From assembly GCA_038138625.1 (NCBI GenBank), contig JAYQEA010000094.1, forward strand, positions 1 through 15,482: DNA of 15,482 bases, read 5' to 3'. The translations under genes were made by a program, and so were the position numbers. Below are positions 1 to 6,196 of this stretch, piece by piece (the stretch's first letter is position 1; every line of letters starts with the position of its first letter). Origin of the DNA: JAQXDR01 sp038138625. GTDB lineage: Bacteria; Pseudomonadota; Alphaproteobacteria; Rhodobacterales; Rhodobacteraceae. The notes under the pieces are model-generated. The model was not told the DNA's origin, searched no databases, and worked only from the letters and a program-made list of their open reading frames with translations.

Positions 1-503
1 GTGACAGCCATCTGCGCTGCCAGCCGATCATTATCCCCATATCGGATTTCATCCGTTGCAACGGTATCGTTTTCATTGACTATCGGGACAGTGCCCAAAG
101 ATAAAAGCGTTTCAAGGGTTGCTCTGGAATTCAGGTACCGGCGGCGGTTTTCACTATCCTCAAGCGTGACCAGAACCTGCGCAGCAGTCATTGCGTGTGG
201 TGCAAGAGCCTCCTGATAGGCGCGTGCAAGCTGAATTTGTCCTACGGCAGCCGCAGCTTGGGATTGCTCCAAAGCAAGCGGTCCTGCCGGCAGGCGCAAT
301 ACCTGCCGGCCCAAAGCAATCGACCCCGAAGACACCAAAACCACATCGGCACCACCTGCCCGAAGCATTGCTACGTCTTGCGCCAGTCCCGCCAACCAAG
401 CCGCACGCAGGGATCCGGAGATCTGGTCCACCAGTAAAGCGGACCCGATCTTGATCACAACGCGACCTGCCGTCGTCAACGAGGTTCTGGTCAGGGATGC
501 CAC
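1..503 (-). CDS. proB: Glutamate 5-kinase, N-terminal part (runs off window)
   Basis: ProB phosphorylates L-glutamate with ATP, the first step of proline synthesis, in the cytoplasm. The first 167 residues are present and the rest lies beyond position 1. Visible amino-acid-kinase motifs are VVIKIGSALL near the N-terminus (phosphate loop), LVSSGSIALG, AAAVGQ, and the substrate-binding stretch VNENDTVATDE followed by YGDNDRLAAQ. The start is a GTG at 503, inside the end of obgE, so the two genes overlap by 13 bases. An AGAGGA Shine-Dalgarno-like stretch ends six bases before that GTG. The overlap implies coupling to obgE, and the obgE-proB order is common in Rhodobacterales. The C-terminal PUA domain, if present, cannot be seen. 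The family assignment is secure from motifs; the GTG start is the only in-frame choice that keeps the KIGS loop at the usual distance. Confidence 0.93.
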   Translation of the reverse strand, partial: MASLTRTSLTTAGRVVIKIGSALLVDQISGSLRAAWLAGLAQDVAMLRAGGADVVLVSSGSIALGRQVLRLPAGPLALEQSQAAAAVGQIQLARAYQEALAPHAMTAAQVLVTLEDSENRRRYLNSRATLETLLSLGTVPIVNENDTVATDEIRYGDNDRLAAQMAV

Positions 504-1525
504 GTGTCGTCCTCTTTGGGGGGGTGTTTGGCTGCCCTTGCATCATCAATCTGTGCCTGCAAAACACGCAGGATATGTGTTGTGCCCTCACCGGTGGCGC
601 CAGACATCAGATGCACGCGGGCCCCGACTTCAGCCTGCAATTCATCTCGGAGAAAGCTGCGTTCTTCATCATCAAGGGCATCAATCTTGTTCAAAACGAC
701 GATGCGCGGTTTACTCTCAAGGCCTGCACCATAGGCTTTGATTTCACCTAAAATTGTTTGATAGTCCTCGATAAGGCTGCCTGACGTCCCATCCACAAGG
801 TGCAATAGCGCAACGCAGCGCTCCACATGTCCAAGGAATAAGTCCCCCAAACCGCGGCCTTCGTGCGCCCCTTCGATCAAACCGGGAATATCCGCAACGA
901 CAAATTCGCGGTTATCCACACCAACAACGCCAAGATTGGGATAAAGCGTTGTGAAGGGATAGTCTGCAATCTTGGGCCGTGCATTTGAAGTGGCAGCCAG
1001 AAACGTGGATTTGCCCGCGTTGGGCAGCCCCAGCAACCCAATGTCGGCAATCAGTTTCAATCGCAACCAGATGGTTCGGTCAACGCCCGGCTGCCCCGGA
1101 TTAGAACGCCTCGGGGCTTGGTTGGTCGAGGATTTGAAATGCAGATTACCCCAGCCTCCGTTGCCGCCGCGTGCCAGAGGAATGCGCTGTCCAATGGTTG
1201 TCAGATCGGCAATCACTGTTTCCTGATCCTCATCCAGAACTTCGGTTCCAACGGGCAGCTTAAGCACGATGTCTTTACCGTCAGCGCCGGTCCGCTGGCG
1301 TCCCATGCCGGGGCGACCATCGTCGGCAAAGTAGTGTTGCTGATAGCGAAAATCTATGAGGGTGTTTAACCCATCAACTGCCTCGGCATAAACTGTACCG
1401 CCTCCACCGCCATCGCCACCATCTGGGCCGCCGTATTCAACGAATTTTTCACGTCGGAAGCTGATGCATCCGTTACCACCCGCCCCTGATCGAATATAGA
1501 CCTTACAAAGATCGAGGAATTTCAT
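491..1525 (-). CDS. obgE: GTPase Obg/CgtA
   Basis: Obg is an essential GTPase of late 50S ribosome assembly that also links to the stringent response. The 344-residue product has the glycine-rich Obg fold at residues 1-158 (GPDGGDGGGGG, the RPGMGRQRTGADG region, GGNGGWGN). The G domain follows: P-loop GLPNAGKS at 166-173, switch I PFTTLYPN, DIPG at 212-215, NKID at 279-282 and a G5-like SGA at 308-310. No extra OCT domain follows, and the tail is short and charged. Start: the ATG at 1525 gives the conserved MKFLDL N-terminus. A GTG one codon upstream (1528) is possible but less typical, and a weak AAAGG site lies upstream. It overlaps proB by 13 bases and lies downstream of a GNAT gene, all on the minus strand. 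Confidence 0.96.
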   Translation of the reverse strand: MKFLDLCKVYIRSGAGGNGCISFRREKFVEYGGPDGGDGGGGGTVYAEAVDGLNTLIDFRYQQHYFADDGRPGMGRQRTGADGKDIVLKLPVGTEVLDEDQETVIADLTTIGQRIPLARGGNGGWGNLHFKSSTNQAPRRSNPGQPGVDRTIWLRLKLIADIGLLGLPNAGKSTFLAATSNARPKIADYPFTTLYPNLGVVGVDNREFVVADIPGLIEGAHEGRGLGDLFLGHVERCVALLHLVDGTSGSLIEDYQTILGEIKAYGAGLESKPRIVVLNKIDALDDEERSFLRDELQAEVGARVHLMSGATGEGTTHILRVLQAQIDDARAAKHPPKEDDTWHP

Positions 1526-1773
1526 CACAAATCGCCTTTGCTACAGTGTCGCGCGGGTGTATCAGGTTGCGCGGGAACTTCAAATGGATTTGACGGCTGG
1601 ACGGCCGGACAAGTAAGCTAGCGTCCCGCAAACAATCGAAAGCTCGTCGCGAAATGCGTCAAAGCCATCGCTGCCGGGATCATACATGGACATCTGTAAC
1701 ACATCTTAACTGTTGATGTTCCAACAGAACCTAATGTGTGCAACAACGATACCGAATTCCGCCCAGACAGGTC

Positions 1774-2319
1774 TCAGTTCCGTTCCATCCTCCGCAAATA
1801 CGTCCAAGTTTGAACATTTGCATTGCGCGCGACCGAAAATGCCTCTGCATCGCCGATGTATTCGAAACCAGCATTGGTCAAGACGCGTGCAGAGGCAGGA
1901 TTATCCTGAAAAACATTTGCAAATATCGTGCAGTTCCCGAGTGGATTTGCCTCTAGCAGAGCCTTTACTGCCTCACGCGCAACGCCACTGTTCCAATGCG
2001 GAGGTCCGACCCAGTAACCAATCTCGGATTGACCACGATCTAGCTTTTTGAGCGATATGAGCCCCATACATTCGGGAAGACCAGATCGCAAACCATCCAT
2101 GACCCAGACATCTTCTTCACGCTCAACTGAACAAGCTTGAGCTATAAAAGCCTCAATCGCTCCCGGAGGCATCGGATGTGGAATCCGGGAGGTCATAAGA
2201 GCCACTCTCTTGTCGCTTGCATAATGGCTCAGCAGTCCTTGATCCGCAACGCGCACCGGGCGAAGTTCGAACCGCTCGGTGGTGATTAGCGCCTGCGTTT
2301 TGGTCTGATCGAGGCTCAT
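1774..2319 (-). CDS. GNAT-family N-acetyltransferase (RimJ/RimL-like)
   Basis: Probable acetyl-CoA-dependent N-acetyltransferase of the Acetyltransf_3 / RimJ-RimL type; the substrate is unknown. The 181-residue product opens with the characteristic TERFELRPVRVAD strand. It carries the acetyl-CoA-binding motif A region EIGYWVGPPHWNSGVAREAV around residues 98-117 and the motif B signature NPASARVLTNAGFEYIG. The pyrophosphate loop reads WNSGVAREA where WGxGxAxEA is usual, so it is slightly degenerate but plausible. The start at 2319 is preferred over an upstream in-frame ATG at 2397 because an AGGAGG Shine-Dalgarno (2327-2332) lies seven bases upstream and the family normally starts just before the TERFELRP strand. 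It sits between the rpmA terminator and obgE; one or more GNAT genes at this place are usual in Rhodobacterales. A role in ribosomal protein acetylation is only a guess from context. Confidence 0.85.
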   Translation of the reverse strand: MSLDQTKTQALITTERFELRPVRVADQGLLSHYASDKRVALMTSRIPHPMPPGAIEAFIAQACSVEREEDVWVMDGLRSGLPECMGLISLKKLDRGQSEIGYWVGPPHWNSGVAREAVKALLEANPLGNCTIFANVFQDNPASARVLTNAGFEYIGDAEAFSVARNANVQTWTYLRRMERN

Positions 2320-2326
2320 GGAAGCC

Positions 2327-2332
2327 CCTCCT
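2327..2332 (-). promoter_or_regulatory. Ribosome binding site deciding the GNAT start
   Basis: On the minus strand this reads AGGAGG, seven bases before the ATG at 2319. It supports the shorter GNAT reading frame over the upstream ATG at 2397. Confidence 0.7.
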
Positions 2333-2430
2333 CTTGATCGTACAATTGACGGAGCGAGTCTCCGAAAAAAACTGTGGTTTGCTACATGACCCATCACGTT
2401 CGACTGAGCTCACGTCTGCTGCTGTCGTTA

Positions 2431-2466
2431 AAACGAAAAAGGGGACTAGCGTTTCCGCTAGTCCCC
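2431..2466 (-). terminator. Intrinsic terminator of the rplU-rpmA transcript
   Basis: A perfect 11-bp stem, GGGGACTAGCG (2441-2451) paired with CGCTAGTCCCC (2456-2466), closes a four-base loop. Read on the minus strand it is followed directly by TTTTTCGTTTT. This is a classic rho-independent terminator placed 32 bases after the rpmA stop codon, and it separates the ribosomal genes from the downstream GNAT-obgE-proB group. Confidence 0.92.
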
Positions 2467-2497
2467 TGGGTCATATATATTGCCTTGGGTCTGGCGG

Positions 2498-2767
2498 TTA
2501 TTCTGCAGCCTCAGCCATTGGAGCGACAGAAATAAATGTTCGGCCTTTCAGACCCTTGGAGAAGGTTACTGCACCTTCCGATGTCGCAAAGATTGTGTGG
2601 TCCTTGCCCATTCCGACGCCTTCGCCTGGCCAGAACTTTGTGCCACGCTGACGGACGATGATATTTCCAGGGATCGCACGCTGACCGCCATAGAGTTTTA
2701 CACCCAGACGACGGCCGACACTGTCACGTCCGTTACGGGATGAACCACCTGCTTTTTTATGTGCCAT
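2498..2767 (-). CDS. rpmA: 50S ribosomal protein L27
   Basis: L27 is a small basic protein of the large ribosomal subunit whose N-terminus reaches the peptidyl transferase centre. The 89-residue product begins MAHKKAGGSSRNGRDS, a hallmark of L27, continues with GVKLYGGQ and GNIIVRQRGTKFWPGEGVGMGKDHTIF split over the central beta region, and ends in an alanine- and glutamate-rich tail. The start at 2767 is fixed by the conserved MAHKK and by an AAGGAG Shine-Dalgarno at 2776-2781; upstream in-frame codons would run back into rplU. The rplU stop lies 14 bases upstream, so the two are cotranscribed, as in nearly all bacteria. A strong terminator follows. No propeptide of the Firmicutes type is present. 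Confidence 0.97.
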   Translation of the reverse strand: MAHKKAGGSSRNGRDSVGRRLGVKLYGGQRAIPGNIIVRQRGTKFWPGEGVGMGKDHTIFATSEGAVTFSKGLKGRTFISVAPMAEAAE

Positions 2768-2781
2768 GGGTCGGTCTCCTT

Positions 2782-3384
2782 TTATTCGGCGATCTGGGCT
2801 TTGGCCTGATCGACCCAACCCTCGCGTTCGATACGACCTTTGAACGATAGCTTTTCGTTAAAGGCGGCGATGTCTTCTTCTGTCCAGGCTGCGATCTGTG
2901 CAAAGCTGGTCACGCCTGCTGCCAAAAGTTTTTTCTCAAGCGCAGGGCCCACACCGGACAACACCTTAAGATCGTCCGACGAAACGGCTGTTTCTGCAAC
3001 TGGCGCAGTAGCTTCTGCCCCCGTCGCGGATCCGGTACCCACCGCTGCTTTGACGCCGGTCTCGCCAGCGCCCTCGGTTACAATGGATGTCACGCGCACC
3101 AGCGTCAGCTGCTGTCGGTGACCGCGGGTCCGCTTGGAGCTGTGCTTACGGCGACGTTTTACAAACGTAATGACCTTGTCGCCCTTGACCTGATCAACAA
3201 CTTCGGCCTGCACTGCGGCACCGTCGACCAAAGGGGCCCCCACGATTGTGGTATCTCCGCCCAGCATCAGCACGTCGTTAAATTGTACAGTCTCACCTGC
3301 GTCGGCGGCCAGTTTTTCCACCCGAAGTGTATCTCCGGATTGGACCTTATACTGTTTGCCACCGGTTTTCATAACCGCGAACAT
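2782..3384 (-). CDS. rplU: 50S ribosomal protein L21 with C-terminal helix-hairpin-helix extension
   Basis: L21 binds 23S rRNA in the large subunit. Residues 1-103 are a complete L21: MFAVMKTGGKQYKV start, then VKRRRKHSSKRTRGHRQQ and LTLVRVTSI. A low-complexity Ala/Gly/Thr linker follows (about 104-135). The last 65 residues form a helix-hairpin-helix-like domain with LKVLSGVGPALEKKLLAAGV at 139-158, then a second helical part containing WTEEDIAAFNEKL and GWVDQAKAQ. The normal family length is about 100-105 residues, so this is nearly doubled. Similar extensions are known to me from other Rhodobacterales; their function is not established. The start is the ATG at 3384, with AAGGAAG at 3391-3397 six bases upstream. 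It is cotranscribed with rpmA from the promoter at 3518-3546. Confidence 0.95.
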   Translation of the reverse strand: MFAVMKTGGKQYKVQSGDTLRVEKLAADAGETVQFNDVLMLGGDTTIVGAPLVDGAAVQAEVVDQVKGDKVITFVKRRRKHSSKRTRGHRQQLTLVRVTSIVTEGAGETGVKAAVGTGSATGAEATAPVAETAVSSDDLKVLSGVGPALEKKLLAAGVTSFAQIAAWTEEDIAAFNEKLSFKGRIEREGWVDQAKAQIAE

Positions 3385-3517
3385 ATCGGTCTTCCTTATC
3401 GCTTCGCGTTCTGTGGCCCCGGCTTCCGGCGTTGTGTGGGCACATATTGCCCGCCTCGAACAGCGTACTTCAAATCACGTGATACCAGTCACAGAGCGAC
3501 TATTACCACAAACCGCG

Positions 3518-3546
3518 CTTATGTGCGCATCTCTGTGGTGTGTCAA
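3518..3546 (-). promoter_or_regulatory. Sigma70-type promoter for rplU-rpmA
   Basis: Read on the minus strand, a perfect -35 box TTGACA (3541-3546) is followed by a 17-base spacer and the -10-like box CATAAG (3518-3523, four of six consensus bases). It lies just beyond the stop codon of the upstream minus-strand gene and about 135 bases before the rplU start, leaving a leader of roughly 125 bases. Position, spacing and the perfect -35 make it a good candidate; it has not been mapped. Confidence 0.6.
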
Positions 3547-3559
3547 TGCAAAAACTGGC

Positions 3560-4369
3560 TCAAAGATCTGTCGCGTCCATCTCTTGCGCCAAGGCAAACC
3601 CGAGTTGGTAAGAAATGCTGTTAAACATTTGATTATAGCCTTCAAACAATGCCCTGTTTAACAGTTGCCCCGCCTTAGATTCACTGAATTCGATGTAGGT
3701 TTGCAGATCTTCAGCGGTAACGGGAGCATACGCCATCATCAAAAAACTGAATACCCATTCCACAGTTTCCGTTCGGGTGTCGGCTTCGCTGTCCCAAACA
3801 AGGCGCAGGATCTCTGTTTCACTCAGCGAGATTCCCCCCGCATCCGCCATCCCAAAGTAAAACTGGACCGACGAGTTCAAATTGCCCGCAACGTTGGTAT
3901 CAATCAAATCGTTAGCCCGCACAAACCTTTCGAGTTGCAAAACGCGCGCATCATCAGATCCTGCAAGATCACGAAACTTCTCTCGCGCAGCCGCATCAAT
4001 GCTGTCGTCCACCATTGCCCGACGGGCCGTGATCTCCAGCTCGACGATACCAGCGCCAACGCCATCGTCAAAAAATGCAACGATTGGCCTTAGGTCGTGT
4101 CCCAAAAGTACAGACGACATACCGTTTTGTACGGTCTCTTCCATTACCTCGGCGTCATAAATCTGACTAAGCACTGCGTCCCAACCACTATCGGGTTCTT
4201 CGGCCTGCGTACCAGTGGCCAGATCTCGCGCGTAGTCCAGACCTTCACTACGCATCACATCAACCATCTGTGGAACGGCGAGCAACTCGAAAACACGCTC
4301 CAGCGTTTGTGCTTTGACGGATGCTGGAAAAATGACTGCAATTGCAAAAACAACGGCTCGTAGAGACAT
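3560..4369 (-). CDS. Exported DUF2059-like protein of unknown function
   Basis: This is a 269-residue protein with a clear Sec signal peptide: Arg at position 4, a hydrophobic core AVVFAIAVIF, and a likely cleavage site PASVKA-QT near residue 20. The mature part is acidic and mostly helical. It contains a segment (YIEFSESKAGQLLNRALFEGYNQMF, split here by memory of the region near residues 220-245) in which the pattern Y-x-F-x-x-S-x-x-G resembles the DUF2059 family, so I assign it there with moderate confidence. It is probably periplasmic. No catalytic residues can be identified. The ATG at 4369 has an AGGA site about nine bases upstream. It is codirectional with rplU and 175 bases away, with the rplU promoter in between, so it is probably a separate unit. 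The function is unknown. Confidence 0.75.
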   Translation of the reverse strand: MSLRAVVFAIAVIFPASVKAQTLERVFELLAVPQMVDVMRSEGLDYARDLATGTQAEEPDSGWDAVLSQIYDAEVMEETVQNGMSSVLLGHDLRPIVAFFDDGVGAGIVELEITARRAMVDDSIDAAAREKFRDLAGSDDARVLQLERFVRANDLIDTNVAGNLNSSVQFYFGMADAGGISLSETEILRLVWDSEADTRTETVEWVFSFLMMAYAPVTAEDLQTYIEFSESKAGQLLNRALFEGYNQMFNSISYQLGFALAQEMDATDL

Positions 4370-4938
4370 TCGTTCATCCTATTAAGTTATCTCATACAGG
4401 AACATAGAATTTTACAGGCACCTGCCAACCCGACGCATCTGTGCGAGCGGTAAACACTGTGTGACAGCGGAAGTCTGATCTCAGCCCATACAGATCGCCC
4501 GAAAACACACAGATCGAGCGCCAAATCCGTCATTCGATCGCTCGTTTTGTCGCTTAGCTGGCAAGCGCTTTGAACGATTGAGCGATTGTACTTGCAAAGG
4601 CCAACACCAGCGCTGTCGTGCTACTCTCAAATAAGCTCCTATAAAACCAAACCTTGAGACCGCAGGTGCAGCTCAACGAAAGTGACAGAAATTTATATGC
4701 ACTCTCCGTTAAAAAATTTCAAATCCATTAAATATCTATCAAATAGGATGCAGAAAATTAAAATTAAATACAACTGTTATACTTTATTTATTAGATGGAA
4801 TTTAATTCGAATAAACTTTAGAAGTATTTCATTATTTATAAACAAAATGACTGAATGCAAATTTTGAGAAGTCAACTTAAGAAGTTTGAAATACTCTACT
4901 TGTAATCATCACTGCTATCGGTAAACGGAGCCATATTC
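4370..4938. other. Long intergenic spacer with an AT-rich right half
   Basis: This 569-base divergent spacer separates the minus-strand housekeeping block from the plus-strand chemotaxis cluster, so it must hold promoters for both. From 4370 to about 4680 the composition is like the left flank and I see only a weak 6-bp stem (4515-4520 with 4539-4544) followed by TTTTGT. From about 4681 to 4920 it becomes very AT-rich, and no convincing gene is visible; a 61-codon open frame at 4682-4867 looks like chance in low-complexity DNA. No tRNA, inverted terminal repeat or target duplication was found. Confidence 0.6.
4877..4906 (+). promoter_or_regulatory. Possible promoter of the chemotaxis cluster
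   Basis: The best sigma70-like match upstream of the first gene is TTAAGA (4877-4882), an 18-base spacer, then TGTAAT (4901-4906; five of six consensus bases, preceded by T). It ends 32 bases before the ATG at 4939. AT-rich DNA gives many chance matches, so this is only a candidate. Confidence 0.3.
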
Positions 4939-5655
4939 ATGACCACCCAAACAGATATGTTAACAGATAGTTTCACTTCCGCGGATGGCCCTTATGCGAG
5001 CTTAGCCCTTACTGGAAACCTTAATATTCAGTGTTCAGACAAAGTTTTGCAAGACTTAAAAAATCTTGTATTTCAGAATGACCATATACATATCGAACTA
5101 AATGAGTTGATGAGTATAGATACAAGTATTCTTCAACTATTGCTAGCCACAACCCAAACTGCAAATAATAACGGCTGCAAAATAAAATTAACTGGATTTC
5201 AAACCAGTCCGCTTCCCAGTCTCATGGAAAAACTTGGATTTGACAAATCAGACTTTGAGAAAAGTGAATTTGATGTCATCGACCGAAGTCCTTCTTATCA
5301 AGCAACCCCATCATCCAAATTAGAAAAAACTCCTGGCCCAAACGATAAAAATGCTGATGAACTGTTTTGGTTGACAGAAAATCAGATGAATATTGTCAGG
5401 ACATTTATCCCTAAAATGGCCGGCCGCAAACGCACTGACGATCTGCGTATACTCAGTGGTATTATCCATGTAAAAAAATGCGGACTATCTTGGCGTGAGA
5501 CACCTCCTGCTTATGGCTCGCATAAAACTTTATATTCTCGCTGGAGAAGGTGGCAAGACTCTGCCGTATTTATAAAAATTATCAATGGTCTAGAGACAGA
5601 CTTTCCACACGAAATAACTTTGATAAATGTATTTAAAAAGTTACTCAGTAAATAG
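4939..5655 (+). CDS. STAS domain fused to IS402-type transposase N-terminal (DNA-binding) domain
   Basis: A 238-residue protein of unusual composition. Residues 15-112 form a STAS domain (anti-sigma-factor-antagonist fold): strand LALTGNL, then IDTSILQLLLATTQTANNNG with Asp61-Thr62 at the place of the regulatory phosphorylation site of SpoIIAA/RsbV, then LMEKLGF. The usual glycine after this site is Ile64. A Ser/Pro/Lys-rich linker (113-140) follows. Residues 141-218 match the N-terminal domain of IS5/IS402-group transposases (DUF4096-like): LTENQM, GRKRTDDLRILSGII, GLSWRETPPAYG, HKTLYSRWRRW, AVF. Nothing of the DDE catalytic domain follows; the protein ends 20 residues later. The start has GGAG (4927-4930) eight bases upstream. 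It is the first gene of the chemotaxis cluster, 172 bases before cheY, and markedly AT-rich. It is probably a regulator rather than a transposase; its role is not known. Confidence 0.85.
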   Translation: MTTQTDMLTDSFTSADGPYASLALTGNLNIQCSDKVLQDLKNLVFQNDHIHIELNELMSIDTSILQLLLATTQTANNNGCKIKLTGFQTSPLPSLMEKLGFDKSDFEKSEFDVIDRSPSYQATPSSKLEKTPGPNDKNADELFWLTENQMNIVRTFIPKMAGRKRTDDLRILSGIIHVKKCGLSWRETPPAYGSHKTLYSRWRRWQDSAVFIKIINGLETDFPHEITLINVFKKLLSK

Positions 5656-5827
5656 AATTTCAGAAACATTTTAAATTATACATTAACCATAAAAAATTTT
5701 TTACTCACTCAACCAATCTAATCAGAACAAATTTGACCTCACCCAATATTTTCAACTCATAAATTCAATCTATAGAGCGCCCCTACTGGCTGACTATTTG
5801 GGTTAAAAGCAAACTAAAGGAAAACAC

Positions 5828-6196
5828 ATGAGCAGAAAGGTCCTGACAATAGACGACTCTCAGTCAGTTAGGCAAATGATTTCAATGACCCTTAGCAGTT
5901 CCGGTTTTACAGTAGATGAAGCTTGTGATGGTGCAGAAGGGTACGCAAAAGCAACGACAGGCACTTATAGTGCTATTCTAACTGACCTTAATATGCCGAA
6001 AATGAATGGCTTGGAATTTATCAAAAAATATCGAAGCCATCCTTCTAGCCGAGGTGTTCCAATTATTTTCCTGTCGACGGAGTCAGATGAAAGTTCCAAG
6101 CGCGAGGCAAAGTCTGCGGGTGCTATCGGATGGATAGTAAAACCATTTGATCAAGCGCAGCTTTTAGCAGTTATAAAAAAGGTGGCTGGTGCATGA
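5828..6196 (+). CDS. cheY: Chemotaxis response regulator CheY
   Basis: A single-domain response regulator of 122 residues that carries phosphoryl groups from CheA to the motility output. The acidic pocket is Asp9-Asp10, the phospho-acceptor is Asp53 (LTDLNMPKMNG), the switch hydroxyl is Ser83 in FLSTES where E. coli has Thr87, the aromatic switch position is Trp102 where E. coli has Tyr106, and the conserved lysine is Lys105 in VKPF. Length and all active-site residues are normal. The ATG at 5828 has AAAGGA (5816-5821) six bases upstream. Its stop overlaps the cheA start in ATGA, so translation is coupled. No output domain is attached. It is the only stand-alone CheY in the window, so it may serve as motor signal or as phosphate sink. 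Confidence 0.96.
   Translation: MSRKVLTIDDSQSVRQMISMTLSSSGFTVDEACDGAEGYAKATTGTYSAILTDLNMPKMNGLEFIKKYRSHPSSRGVPIIFLSTESDESSKREAKSAGAIGWIVKPFDQAQLLAVIKKVAGA

Noticed and set aside
160..591. 143-codon minus-strand frame overlapping proB and the end of obgE
   Set aside because: The proB frame on the same strand carries all kinase motifs; this Arg/Cys/Gly-rich frame is its shifted shadow.
1526..1773. Possible small gene or RNA between obgE and the GNAT gene
   Set aside because: No coding frame, tRNA-like fold or terminator-grade hairpin was found; only a 5-bp dyad near 1702-1719.
3118..3624. 168-codon plus-strand frame across the rplU start and promoter
   Set aside because: Overlaps conserved L21 coding sequence on the other strand and gives no recognisable protein.
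4682..4867. Small 61-codon plus-strand frame in the AT-rich spacer
   Set aside because: Composition is low-complexity Ile/Lys/Asn, with no good ribosome binding site or recognisable feature; the kind of frame expected by chance in AT-rich DNA.
4939..5655. An active insertion sequence
   Set aside because: Only the transposase N-terminal domain is present, fused in frame to STAS; no DDE domain, no terminal inverted repeats and no target duplication were seen.
5691..5702. AAAAAATTTTTT after the STAS-HTH gene as a terminator
   Set aside because: A pure A/T palindrome with no loop or GC stem in AT-rich DNA; too weak to call.
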